DNA of 64,000 bases. Origin: Bidens hawaiensis. Lineage: Eukaryota > Streptophyta > Magnoliopsida > Asterales > Asteraceae. Numbering within the stretch: the stretch's first letter is position 1; each line of letters opens with the position of its first letter. Shown here piece by piece: positions 1 through 10,912 of this stretch. The translations under genes and the position numbers were made by a program. Location of the stretch: positions 62,001 through 126,000 of the forward strand of contig JAIQDT010004203.1 in NCBI GenBank assembly GCA_021521415.1, written 5' to 3'. The notes under the pieces are model-generated. The model was given only the letters and a program-made list of their open reading frames with translations. It made no database searches and was not told the origin of the DNA.

Positions 1-540
1 ACTTGTCCCCACACCTCGCCTCTGCCGTATGCCCTTGCCTTAACACTCTTACGCCTTTGACGTCCCTCTTCCTTAAATGTAACTACCATGCTAGCCACGC
101 ACGTTGGATGGGAAAGTTGATCACGGGCCCGAATATTAGATTGTGGATATATAGACACATCGTAACGACAGTCACTTCGACAAAAAAAACTTGATCTAAA
201 TATTAAAAGAATTTGGTCAGTATCGGCTCAGCTCATTACGATATGAATTAATGTTGTGCCAACACTTGTTATATAACTTATTATGATGCATAAAAAGATA
301 TTCTATTACGAATACAACTCCATTTTAACGACTGATATAGATAAACATAAACATGTATAACATAATCAAAAATTTAAAAATTAATATCATGTTAAACATT
401 GTAAAATAATCGTTAACTTATATAAATAATAAAATATAGTATGTGGCAAGGTAAACAAATGCCAGAGACAAATGAAAACCATGTAAATTTAGAGACCTAA
501 AGTGTAAAGTTGAAAAGTTTAGCAAATAAACTAAAATATT
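1..540. other. AT-rich intergenic DNA, no gene seen
   Basis: Only short open frames occur here. I see no recognisable domain, RNA gene or complete transposon end. The first ~200 bases are less AT-rich than the rest. Confidence 0.5.
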
Positions 541-642
541 TAACTGAAAAGTAAACAAAGTTTAGTGTCACAATTTCATCTCTCTCTTTAACTGAAAAGT
601 AAACAAAGTTTAGTGTCACAATTTCATCTCTCTCTTTAACTG
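541..642. repeat. 48-bp tandem duplication
   Basis: Two apparently identical 48-bp units (541-588 and 589-636) followed by the first six bases of a third. The unit starts TAACTGAAAAGTAAACAAAG and ends in a TC-rich run. Confidence 0.9.
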
Positions 643-654
643 ACCTCTGTATAT

Positions 655-2540
655 TTATACTAGATTTTATCCCATATGTTACGGTGGTTGTTTTACATTA
701 TTCATTTTTAATATTTATATATGTATATTTGGTATTTATTGTAAGAAAATTAATAAATAATATATTTGAGGTTTGATGATAAAATGGTTTCACAAATAAA
801 TGATATGTTATAATCCGGTTTAAAAGCTATCTGGGTTTGGTGATACCCATTACCCGTTTATTTTCTTTATTATAAAATTGTTTTTTAATTATAAATAATA
901 TCTTTTTTAAATAAAATAGGATATTAATTTTTAATATATCCTTATTTTATAGTATTTTCATATAAACTATTTGATCAGATTAATTTCTAATATAATGAGA
1001 TGTTATAACCCGTTTAAAAGCTATCTAGGTTTGGTGAAACCTTTACCCGTGAATTCGGGTTAAATGCTTGAGAAGCCTTCATTTACAATCTGATTGCTTG
1101 AAAGAATGGTTATTTTACATTTTTTGTTTTTTAATATTTAGTTTTTGGATTTTAATTTTCTTTATTGTAAGAAAGTTAATAATATACTTAGGGTTTGATG
1201 ATTAAAGGGTTTCATAAATAAATGATATGTTATAACCCGTTTAAAAGCTATATGGATTTAGTGACCCATGACCCGCTTATATTTTTTAATATAAAATTGT
1301 TTATTAATTATAAATAGACATTAAATTTTAGTATATCCCTATTTTATAGGATTTTCATATCAAATAATTGGTAAGATTAATTTTTAATTTAATGAGATGT
1401 TATAACCCGTTTAAGAGCTATCTGGTTTTGGTAAGATGCATACCCATTAATTTGGGTTAGATCAATGAGAGGTCTCCATTTAAAAATCAAGCAATCTGGT
1501 GGCTTCCATAAAAGGAGGGAGTGACCACATCGCGACACGTAGGATTTTAGGGGTTTTGTTTATATATATTATAGATATAGTACTAGATTTTATCCCCCGT
1601 ATTATGGGGGCTGTTTTACATTATTCGTTTTTAATATTTATATATGCATATTTGGATTTTAATTTTATTTATTGTAAGAAAGTTAATAATTAATATACTT
1701 GAGGTTTGATGATAAAATGGTTTCACAAATAAATGATATGTTATAATCCGGTTTAAAAGCTATCTGGGTTTGGTGATACACATTACCCGTTTATTTTCTT
1801 TATTATAAAATTGTTTCTTAATTATAAATAATATCTTTTTTAAATAAAATAGGATATTAATTTTTAGTATATCCCTATTTTACAGGATTTTCATATCAAA
1901 TATTTTATGAGATTAATTTTTAATATAATGAGATCATGTTATAACCCGTTTAAGAGTTATCTGGGTTTGGTGAGACCTTTACCTGTGAATTCGGGTCAAA
2001 TGCGTGAGAAACTTTCATTTACAAATAAATCAATCTGATGGCTTGAGAGAATGATTTTTTACATTTTTCGTTTTTTAATATTTATTTTTTGGATTTTAAT
2101 TTTCTTTATTGTAAGAAAGTTAATTATATACTTAGTGTTTGATGATGAAAGGGTTTCATAAATAAATGATATGTTATAACCCGTTTAAAAGCTATCTGGA
2201 TTTGGTTACCCATGACCCGCTTATGTTTTTATTATAAAATTATTTATTAATTATAAATAATATCCTTTTCTTTTTGAATTGGATATTAAATTTTAGTATA
2301 TCCCTATTTTATAAGATTTTCATATCAAATAATTGGTAAGATTAATTTTTAACTTAATGAGATGCGATAACCCGTTTAAGAGCTATCTGGTTTTGATAAG
2401 ACCCATACCCATGAATTTGGGTTAAATCAATGAGAGGTCTCCATTTAAAAATCAAGCAATCTGGTGGCTTCCATAAGGGGGGGGAGTGACCATATCGCGA
2501 CACGTAGGATTTTAGGGGGTTCGTTTATATATATTATTGA
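655..2540. repeat. Tandem duplication of a ~0.93-kb AT-rich unit with internal subrepeats
   Basis: Two direct copies, about 655-1580 and 1580-2540, align over their length; landmarks are offset by 923-932 bp. Each copy holds four variants of a phrase around ATGTTATAACCCG followed by AAAAGCTATCTGG, so eight occur near 805, 1005, 1225, 1400, 1740, 1935, 2170 and 2365. The copies differ by scattered substitutions and small indels, so the duplication is not very recent. No coding potential is visible. It may be a tandemly duplicated non-autonomous transposon or a short satellite block. Confidence 0.8.
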
Positions 2541-2560
2541 TAGTATAATGGTGTTTCACA

Positions 2561-3280
2561 TTTCTCTTTATATGTATAGTAACTAGGATTTGGGCCCGCG
2601 CTGGACTGTTAACTCGAACAAAAACACATAAGTAAAAAGTCCGTCAATGTCAAAATACAACAAATTATATAAACTATAAACTCGTTGCAAGTCGACGCGA
2701 AGTCGTATCAAGTTACGACATCGAAATTAAACAAAAGAAATAAATCCGTTAATGACAAAATACAACAAATTATATCATATGTAGAACCAAAAAACCGGCA
2801 CGCTGGAACTGCGAACCAACACAAATTCGGTTGGTATCAGCGGTACCAACACAAATTCGTAAACATAATTAATAAGCCAAAAAATATTTTAAAGGTGGGG
2901 TATTAAACGTTGAAACGCGAATATAAAACCATGCGACGACGAGATATTTTTAAATCATGAAAAAAGTTTCGGTCATTGTAAAGACGGACTATAAACACTA
3001 TGAAAGCAAAATTTAAGAAAATCATTTAACCGACAAATAAAACATGTAAAGCTGACACTCGCTCAAGTTTATTGTTTAAAAATATAGTTTGTTAAATATT
3101 TTAATTAGTTTAAACAAAAAATAAAATAAGGAAAATAAAAACCATCATTTCTATTGATTTTTATTTATAAAATTTGATTAGTGATTTAATGCTATAATTA
3201 ATAAAATATTAAAATATTAAATAGTAAAATAAATAGTAATTTTGTGAGGGGGTTGGAATCCTCTTTTTAATATATATATA
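2561..3280. other. Unclassified interspersed sequence, no gene
   Basis: AT-rich with a short GC-richer start near 2585. It ends in a TA run. I see no long open frame and no clear inverted termini. Its abrupt edges suggest transposon material, but I cannot classify it. Confidence 0.3.
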
Positions 3281-3281
3281 T

Positions 3282-5639
3282 ATAGGATTAAGTTCATTTC
3301 AGAAGTATTCTTAGTGCGAGAAGCGCGAGAAGTAGTTACAACCAATCATATATTTTCTTTTGATTTTCCTTTAAATTATATATAAGGGTTATATTGGTAA
3401 AATTTTCAATTGCTTTATTTTGGTAACTATTAAATTGTTTTAGGAGTTTCAAATCAAAATATTTTTTATATTTATTTATGTTCTTTTAATTATTTATAAT
3501 TCAAATTAAAAATTTTGAAATTGATTCATTGATCCTATCCACAAATCCACAATTTTAAACATCATCATAACAACTAAGATCAACTAGAATATTGTATTGA
3601 AAAATATATTCATATTAAATACAAAATGGCTATTATTAAATCGTTAACAATAATATCCTAGACACCCTACATAGTGAAAAAACTTATCGTACACAACCTA
3701 CATTACAAAAACAAAAAAACAAAAAAACAAAAAAAAAAAAAAACTTATCCTACACACCCTACACATGTAGCAAAATACTATATCCATCGAGGTAACATAT
3801 TTATTCAGTATACACTACACATTAAACATGCTTATCCTACCCAGAAATTGACATATACGGATCATACAAAGTAAACATATCTATCCTACACATCCTATAC
3901 ATTCAATCTCAATTGTTAACAATGATATCCTACACACCCTACACAGTAAAATAAAAACTTATCCTACACACGTTACACAGTGAATGAAAAAAATCTCATC
4001 CTACACACCCTACACGAGTTTACACCACTATAAAACCCAATTTTGTTTTTCATATAAAAAAAGTCATGAATTGATTATACAATCTACCTATGTAGCCACG
4101 TAGGTAAAACATGGGTTATGTATTTACTTATTTAAACTCATAAAACATGAGAACAACTGAGATGTTAAAGTTCTCTTTAAGCCATAAATAGTAAATATTA
4201 ATTACTACTTACACAATAAAATAAAGATGTATATAACATTTTCTTTTTATTAAAAATACCTACAACATGATATCCTACATATAATCCATATGTATGTGTA
4301 GTATAGTTTCGATGTGTGTGGTGAACATTATGTTGCTACATCTTTACAAATCAATCCAATAAAAAAAGTCATAATTTTTTGATCGAATACTCTTACTGAC
4401 AGATCCAAATATAGGCATCTATTTAATGTTGTGGATTAATTATATTAAACTTGATTGGAAAAAAATCAGAAAGTAAACGGCATACCGCGATTACTTGATT
4501 CTGTTTTGAATCTTCATTGGCCGACACTTCGATAAAATCCCAAATAATGCTTGACAAGAACACCACGCTACAATACACTGTACTCAATAAACACTAAAAG
4601 TCAACATAAGGTTCAACTTACTACCGGATAGTGTGAAAGAGATTGACCTACAAATAGATATAACATTAAAGTATTAAATTATTGTGTGTAACCACCAACA
4701 TCTACAACATTTAATAACAACTACATTCTGGACTCATCAGTGTACATGCTCAAACAAATACTCGACTCACTAAAGCATGTACAGACTTTGCAAGTGTACT
4801 AAAGCATGACAGCATAACATACATTATAATGATTATCAATTACAAATCAGACACACTAAATATTATACTATCCTACATACCTTCATAGTTACATACATAC
4901 CTACATACCTGTGCAACTGAACATGCATACCAACTACTTAAACTTACACCTACATACCTACATTCAAACATAAATACCAACTACTAACCTTACACAAGAA
5001 GAATGTTCCTCAATAATTAAGCAGCTAACACAATTATTACTCACTATACAACACAATTACACATGAACCAAATGTCGGCAATCTCTTCAGGTTCTATTTC
5101 ACCCATATTAACCCCATATTTAACAAAAACAACATAATTAAACCTAATTAGTAGGTTTAGGGCAATACGAAGAACTGAAGCTAAATTAAGTCCATCTATA
5201 TGCATAAGTTAGTTTATATGTTACCTGGAATTAAAAAAACACCAAAAATTATACTACATACCTTCAATCTGTGTAAAACCCCAATTCCGCCTCTAACCAT
5301 ACCGATAAACATCAAGGACGACTTATTGCTTCTTATACCCAACCAAACACAATCAATCTACTTTATAGTAGTCGATTTTGTGTATCAATTGAAAGAGGGG
5401 AGACTAATTTCGAGGTGAGAGTTTATATCAACAGTTTGGGAGTGAAAGCAAGGATACATACGTTACTACTTATAATCCTAATCACTATTGACGAATCTGC
5501 CCTTTGCAACATAAAACATCTGATATAACTTTCAAATTATTTACAAAAATGCCATCGTGTAACTACAACCATTGATTTGCGTAATGAATGGTTTAAATTC
5601 ACTTCTCGCTATAATATCACTTCTCGCATGATCCATCCC

Positions 5640-5643
<4 letters not shown>
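3282..5643. mobile_element. Non-autonomous element with related inverted ends (~2.36 kb)
   Basis: The left end reads TATAGGATTAAGTTC and then has two GCGAGAAG motifs before GTAGTTACAACCAATCA. The right end is an imperfect inverse: a TTGTAGTTAC-like block, then two CACTTCTCGC motifs, then GATCCATCCCATATA. Both ends abut TA runs. The interior has no long ORF but many copies of a TCCTACACACCCTACAC phrase between about 3655 and 4030. I infer a non-autonomous DNA element using TA-rich targets; the superfamily is unclear. Confidence 0.55.
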
Positions 5644-5665
<22 letters not shown>

Positions 5666-5671
<6 letters not shown>

Positions 5672-5978
5672 AGGTTAAAATAAAAACCCACTTGAGTTGT
5701 GTAAACTCTAAAAACTCATTCTCATCACATGTTTTTAATTAAAATTTGAATCATGTGGTCCACAATTAAAGTTAATAAAAAATGTAAACATAAATATAAC
5801 ATTTTCTCTCTCCTGAAAACATATAAAAAATTAGTAAAAAAATGTTAAAAATAGCAACAATTTTTTTTATGTTCCGATGTTTTGTATTAAATGTTACAAC
5901 ATATATTACGTGTGCAAAAAAAAAACAATGTTACATAGGGTTTTCACAACTCAAATGGGTTTTTATTCTATACTTCCC
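5666..5978. mobile_element. MITE family A, copy 1
   Basis: The element is ~313 bp with ~34-bp imperfect terminal inverted repeats. The left end contains AAAACCCACTTGAGTTGTG and the right end CACAACTCAAATGGGTTTTT. It sits between TA runs (5641-5665 and ~5979-5992). A second copy in the opposite orientation lies at 37837-38158, which supports a mobile family. No coding capacity is visible. Confidence 0.85.
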
Positions 5979-6000
5979 ATATATATATATATGTATGTAT

Positions 6001-6209
6001 AGGGAGAGGATCAAGAGAGAACTCCTTAAAAAGAGAACTAGAGAACTAATAAAGAAATATTTTTAATTTAATTAAAAAAATATTTTTAAATTTCTGTTTT
6101 TGCCATTATTCATAATTAAAAAAAATACTAAAAATATTTTTTTTAATTAAATTAAAAATATTTCTTTATTAGTTCTCTCTTTAAGAGGAGTTCTCTCTAG
6201 ATCCCACCC
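6001..6209. mobile_element. MITE family B, copy 1 (short foldback)
   Basis: This ~209-bp element is almost entirely two inverted arms. The left arm begins GGGAGAGGATCAAGAGAGAA and the right arm ends TTCTCTCTAGATCCCACC; the arms also pair through the AATAAAGAAATATTTTTAAT block. It lies directly right of MITE A. A longer copy is at 37120-37816. Confidence 0.85.
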
Positions 6210-6227
6210 ATATATATATATATATAT

Positions 6228-6565
6228 GAGAGATTTCAAATAAGAACCCCTTTGAGTTTTAAGAACTCGAAAGAACTAAGTGTAACGATTTTTTTTTTCG
6301 AATTTATTTTACACATGCGTAATATATGTAGGTTACATACACGTAAAAAAATACATAATTTTTTACGCACCGAGCCGGCTTTTTACACATGTGTAACGGA
6401 CGTAAAAATTAGTGTAACAACTTACATCTTTAATCTCTCTCCTACATTGACTTTTTTGTCAAATTTAATTTCAACCATATATTTCAATCCATTTAATTAA
6501 ATGTGTGGCTAAGAATTAAGTTCTTAAGTTTTTAAAATTTAACATTGTTCTCAAAATATCTCTCC
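6228..6565. mobile_element. MITE family C
   Basis: About 338 bp with imperfect inverted ends: the left starts GAGAGATTTCAAATAAGAAC and the right, read in reverse complement, starts GGAGAGATATTTTGAGAAC. TA runs flank both sides. Third MITE in a row at this locus. No coding capacity. Confidence 0.7.
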
Positions 6566-6824
6566 TTTATATATATATATATATATATAATAATATAATG
6601 GTGTTTCACGTCTAGAAAGTGGGCGTAATATAATATGACCATGCTATTGTAGTTGATGACATGTGCCACCCCACGTAGCTCACGCGTCACCTCGTGTTTA
6701 TTTCCTTTCTCTATTTTATTCCCGATCTATGGCTTAATCATCGGTGTGTTTTGACGTGTGCACGCAAAACTAAATTCACACATCTACCAACAAAAATAAA
6801 TTTCTTTTTTGAAACGAATAACTA

Positions 6825-7030
6825 AGTAACGTCGGATACTTCGTACGCGACCCTCATTGGCTAAAATAGCCCGAGCCAGTCACGAGTCCGGACGGACGGA
6901 GCCTCTAGCGGTCCACCTATTGAGGGATTCCCCGGATAAAACCCGACCTCACGCCCGTCAAACGGCACAACAGCAAGGAGCCGGTAAAAACCAGATGAGA
7001 TCAGGACTCGAACCTTGACAAGCCAAAGTC
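6825..7030 (-). mobile_element. Possible tRNA-derived SINE fragment
   Basis: A GC-richer block in AT-rich DNA. Its minus strand contains GGTTCGAGTCC (around 7003-7013), which matches the RNA polymerase III B-box consensus. I cannot find a convincing A box at the usual distance, and no poly(A) tail or target duplication is clear. It may be a 5'-truncated SINE, or an unrelated repeat that matches by chance. Confidence 0.3.
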
Positions 7031-7217
7031 ATCAATCGTATCTTTTTTTTCCTTTCACATGCCATATTAATTATTATTATTCAACATAAGACCCTCCACC
7101 AACAACCCCACACAAATAGCCTTAAATATGAAATACCAAACTCGCCCACCTTATCCGCATAAGTCTCCGTTTCACCACATACCTTAACCATCCCTCCCTT
7201 GTTTCAGGTGCTCTGCA

Positions 7218-8339
7218 ATGGCTCTTATATTGCACGGGACCGTCGGTTCACCGGCTACCTTTCGTGCTTTGGCTGCTCTCTACGAGAAGGATCTCCACGT
7301 GGACTTTGTTCCTGTCAGTTTAGCCAACAAGGAAAACAAGTCACCTCACTTCCTCTCACTCAACGTATCATAACTTATATCATCTATCAGTTTGAAGTCA
7401 TTTTAAGTTTCACTATATCTGATAATTGATACAAACATTTATATGTGCAGCCATTCGGTCAAGTTCCAGTGTTTGAGCATGGTGATTTGAAGTTATTCGG
7501 TAATTACCAATCACAGATCACTATTGAGTCTATTTCTAACTAATCACTATAGCTGCGGCATAACTTGTTATCTGTTTACTTGCCATTTTATTGTAATTTA
7601 TTGTAATTAGGGCCGGCGAATGTGGAGACCGCCTAAATCGGAAATGAGCTTTTGTGGCCTTTTTATAACAATTGTTAAGAAAAATAATGCTGCCTATAAG
7701 TTTTTAACTCATAACTTACATTTGGTAACAACCACGTCTATCGCAACACTAATACATTACTTTCAATTTATGATAACCATTATAATATATCTATATATAA
7801 TGTTTTTTTAGACTTGAAGGCTTAATGGCCTAAAACCTTAACTTGTTTTCGCTGGCCCACGGGACGGCCCTAATTGTAATCGTTTTGTTGCAGAATCAAG
7901 GGCGATTACTAAGTATGTAGCCGAGGCTTTCGCAGATAAGGGGACGAGTCTGGTATTTAAGGATCCGATGAAATCGGCAATACAGACAGTGTGGATGGAA
8001 GTGGAGGCTCAGAAGTTCGATCCAGCGAGTTCGAAGCTGGGCTGGGAGCTGTTTTTCAAGCCGCTTTTTGGAATGACGACCGACGAGGCGGTTGTGGCTG
8101 AGTTTGAGAAGAAGCTGGAGCCGGTGCTTGACGTGTACGAACAACGGCTGGCGGAGAGCAAGTATTTGGGCGGAGATAGCTTCACGCTAGCGGATCTCCA
8201 CCACTTACCGAATACGTATCTGTTGATGGGGACGAAGGTGAAGAGTTTGTTTGACGCGCGGCCGCATGTTAGCGCGTGGGTTTCGGATATTCTTTCCAGG
8301 CCTGCTTGGACCAAGGTCGCGGTCATGCGTCCAAATTAA
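7218..8339 (+). CDS. Phi-class glutathione S-transferase, GST-1 (three exons)
   Basis: Joined exons 7218-7364, 7451-7499 and 7894-8339 give 642 nt, a 213-residue protein, the usual length for plant phi-class GSTs. Introns are GT-AG. The product should conjugate glutathione to electrophiles in the cytosol, as in xenobiotic or stress-metabolite detoxification. The N-terminal thioredoxin-like domain (residues ~1-80) carries the GSPATFRALAAL segment, whose serine is the expected catalytic residue. PFGQVPVF contains the conserved cis-proline, and ESRAI forms part of the glutathione site. The helical C-terminal domain contains YLGGDSFTLADLHHLPN. The start follows from the short phi-type N-terminus. 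The two-intron layout is typical of the class. The reading frame is intact, so it is probably functional. Its paralogue GST-2 lies ~24 kb downstream in the same orientation. Confidence 0.95.
7608..7872. mobile_element. hAT-type MITE in GST-1 intron 2
   Basis: This 265-bp element starts TAGGGCCGGC and ends GACGGCCCTA, giving short inverted ends. It is flanked by a perfect 8-bp target duplication, ATTGTAAT (7600-7607 and 7873-7880), as expected for hAT transposons. The equivalent GST-2 intron is only 80 bp and lacks it. It probably inserted after the gene duplication and lies wholly inside the intron. Confidence 0.9.
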
Positions 8340-8446
8340 GCGTGAGAATTGGTTTGAGAGTCGTGTTTGTGGTTGTTGTAACTTTGGGCCTGTTTAGAAG
8401 GTCGTTGTATTTGGATAGCTGTCGCTGTTCGAGAGTAACTTTATTC

Positions 8447-8452
8447 AATAAA
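8447..8452 (+). terminator. AATAAA polyadenylation signal of GST-1
   Basis: A canonical AATAAA lies 108 bp after the GST-1 stop codon, in a T-rich 3' region. Confidence 0.6.
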
Positions 8453-8623
8453 TTTGTTCTATACAACTATACAATGTGATTTATGATATCCATTGTATCA
8501 ATTACTATCAAACTGGCTCATTGGATTCCATTATATAGGAGTAGATTCACCACTGTAACTGCTACATCTTATAAGTTAATTTGAATTTGACCCTTAAGTT
8601 AAATTTTAATGATTTAAGACTGA

Positions 8624-9384
8624 AGGGTTAGGTTATAATAGGAAGTATAATTTTTATAGGAAGGATAGAAAGTAATTTTGTCCATTGCTTTTTAAGATAG
8701 AGGGTTGAGATTAGTTTAGGTGGAAATGATGTGTGAAAATAAGGGGAAGGGCATAAAAGGAATAACACATTTGTTGACTTTCTTTCTCCACATGCTAGGC
8801 ACATGCTAAATTCCTCCATCATTTTAAAACGTCAATAACTTTTTTTACGACGTTTTTATTGAAAAACAAATTCACCATAATAATAAATGTCTTTTGATCT
8901 TTTATATGAGTACCATATTGTTATATAAAAATTAAAAAAAAATTAGTGGGTTTTTTACATATTGTGTTTTACTAAAATTGTGTTATACAATTGTATTTAT
9001 TATTGTGTTTTTTTTCTCATTGTGTTTTTTTCCATTGTATTTTTTACATTGTGCCATACAATTGTGTTTTTTATTGTGTTTTTATCATTGTCTTTTTTTT
9101 TCATAGTGTTTTTTTCCATTGTGTTTTTCATAGTGTTTTCCATTGTGTTTTTTCGGACTTTTCCGGCGAGGTGGTGGCGGTGGGTGACGGTTGTGGTGGC
9201 GATGGGCGGTGGAGTGGTGGTGGTTGTAGAAGATGTAAGTGGGTTTTATGTAAGTGTGTTTTGAAATTAATTTAAGTGGGTTTTGAGATTAAAGTAAGTG
9301 TGTTTTGATTTTAAAGTATTAAGACTAAAATACCCTCCTACCTAGCCTTCTTAGGAAAATCAAACTTCTTTTAAACATAACCCT
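8624..9384. mobile_element. MITE-like element with 8-9-bp target duplication
   Basis: The left end AGGGTTAGGTTATAATAGGA and the right end, read in reverse (AGGGTTATGTTTAAAAG), form imperfect inverted repeats. They are flanked by AAGACTGA at 8616-8623 and 9385-9392. Adding one base gives a 9-bp duplication, so either hAT or Mutator origin fits. The interior has a T-rich run of TTGTGTTTTT units (about 8950-9160) and a G-rich patch. Open frames there are low-complexity artefacts. Confidence 0.75.
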
Positions 9385-9408
9385 AAGACTGAAACCAAAG
9401 TTTTATTC

Positions 9409-9694
9409 TCAAGTTCCAGATCGATAATCAACACGAATTAAACGACTAACTCTCATTTATATTAATCAGAAAATATAACTCAAAAAACTGATTACAAACT
9501 CTCAAACCCTAACTCGGTTTGACTCTTGATGAACCCTAACTTGGTTACACCAACTTCTCTTATCCTAATGTCTAACCATATATCGGCTTATATAGACTAA
9601 CCAAACTTGCTAGTCAATACATTACCAAACATAAAAACCCTAACAATTCTTGGGTTGGGCTTTACACTTGGGCTAAACAACAATTGTGCCAACA
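9409..9694 (-). repeat. E1 3' LTR
   Basis: A 286-bp LTR that in sense orientation begins TGTTGGCACAATTG and ends in a CTTGA-like terminus. On the plus strand a C12 run (9699-9710) follows; in sense this is the G-rich polypurine tract before the LTR. It pairs with the LTR at 29997-30281. Confidence 0.9.
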
Positions 9695-9710
9695 ATCACC
9701 CCCCCCCCCC

Positions 9711-10210
9711 AATTGTTGTATCCGACTCACCCAACTCACCCCCTAATTTCTTACTCGAAATTGGCCGGTCTTCAAACTTCACGCTTGTCATCCTTAGATT
9801 GATTCTCCCGAGGCTTTTCTTGATCTCTTGCAATGTTCTTTGGGCTCCACCTAGCTTGAAGTAACACTTGCTTCGTTTGATCATTAGATGCCTCCCCTTG
9901 GGCTTGAATCACTTTCTTGACCATACATTTAGTTTCTTGAACACTCTTCTTTGGACTTTGAATTTTGGAACTTGAGTCTTTAATTGGAATCTGACTCGTA
10001 ACCGGCTTGTCTTCTTTCAGTCCAACACTTTGAAGATCCCGACCTGCAAAATTCTTCATTCCAATGCTATTTCATTTACCGGGACTTGCTATCTTGAGGC
10101 TAATCTTGTATAATCGGTCCTTGTCACCTTCATCAAAAGCTTACTTGTATCATCTTTAATGGTTAGCAAATCATGTTTCATGTGAATCTCGCATCCACCT
10201 TCCGTTGCTT
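9711..10210 (-). pseudogene. E1 C-terminal tail of the gag-protease ORF
   Basis: The minus strand reads from HMKHDLLTIKDDT through KLLMKVTRTD, then a lysine/glutamine-rich tail including KSVQETK and LGGELGESDTTIGG next to the polypurine tract. The equivalent part of E2 is one open frame. Here it is split across frames, so it is broken. The tail takes the place where integrase and reverse transcriptase would follow in a complete Copia element. Confidence 0.7.
10133..10210. repeat. Left copy of a ~78-bp direct duplication flanking E2
   Basis: This stretch of E1 is repeated at 13005-13082 with about three to four mismatches. Together the two copies bracket E2 exactly. The length is far from the 5-bp duplication made by a Copia integrase. 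Confidence 0.8.
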
Positions 10211-10246
10211 TGTGTTTGTGTTTGATTATCGATCTGGTACTTGAAT

Positions 10247-10258
10247 TGGTATCAGAGC
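10247..10258 (+). promoter_or_regulatory. E2 primer-binding site (initiator tRNA-Met)
   Basis: TGGTATCAGAGC, the complement of the plant initiator methionine tRNA 3' end, sits two bases after the LTR remnant. It would prime minus-strand cDNA synthesis. Confidence 0.9.
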
Positions 10259-10259
10259 C

Positions 10260-10912
10260 AAGTTCAAGATCTCGATAATCGATGCCGCCGCCGTTAGAAG
10301 AGTCCACCGCCGTTGTGTGAGTCAGACACAGCCGCTGACGGAAGAAGACTGCCGCCACCCGCCTCGAGACCAAGCCACACCGGGAAGATACCGTAACCGA
10401 CGGCCAAGCTTATAGGGTCGTCGTCGCCGATCTTTTCGCGTCACGGGGATCTCATTGTCGATTTCTACTTCGCGATTGAACAAGAAAAAAGGTTCGATTG
10501 TTGATTTGTTGTCACTGCGTTTGCTTTTCTGATTGAACGAAGTAGACGAGAAACGAGTCTTGTGGCGGGGACTTGTATTTTCTATTAAATAGAGAATATG
10601 GGTTCACATGTTACAGCTAGCATACTTATGTTTTCTTTTGGATTGTTGACTTTTGTGGCTGGGTTAAATATTCAAGAAGAAAAAAACTTAAGTTTGGTTC
10701 TTGACCAAGTGCTATAGTGAATTTAAAAGAAAGAAGATAATACAGTGTATTTATTTTTGTTGAAGGAGACAAAAGTCAACAGGTGGTTTGGGTTTTGTTT
10801 CGTAGACAAAAATTTCGGTTTCAAGAGGTATTCGTAACTGGGTTTTTGTGAGAAAATGTGGCCGGTTCTGAAAAGTTGTTCAGACTGAGCTATTTGTATT
10901 TGTTCCAACGAA
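10260..10912 (+). other. E2 untranslated leader
   Basis: A ~650-bp leader between the primer-binding site and gag. It is GC-richer in the first 120 bases, then AT-rich. No gene or motif array was noticed. Confidence 0.6.

Noticed and set aside
8009..8326. Minus-strand frame opposite GST-1 exon 3
   Set aside because: It is the antisense shadow of a conserved GST exon. GST-2 shows a similar shadow, because both exons are GC-rich and conserved.
8962..9275. Two overlapping open frames with strings of F, V and I
   Set aside because: They come from a T-rich TTGTGTTTTT repeat inside the MITE at 8624-9384. No domain, and the amino-acid make-up is purely low-complexity.
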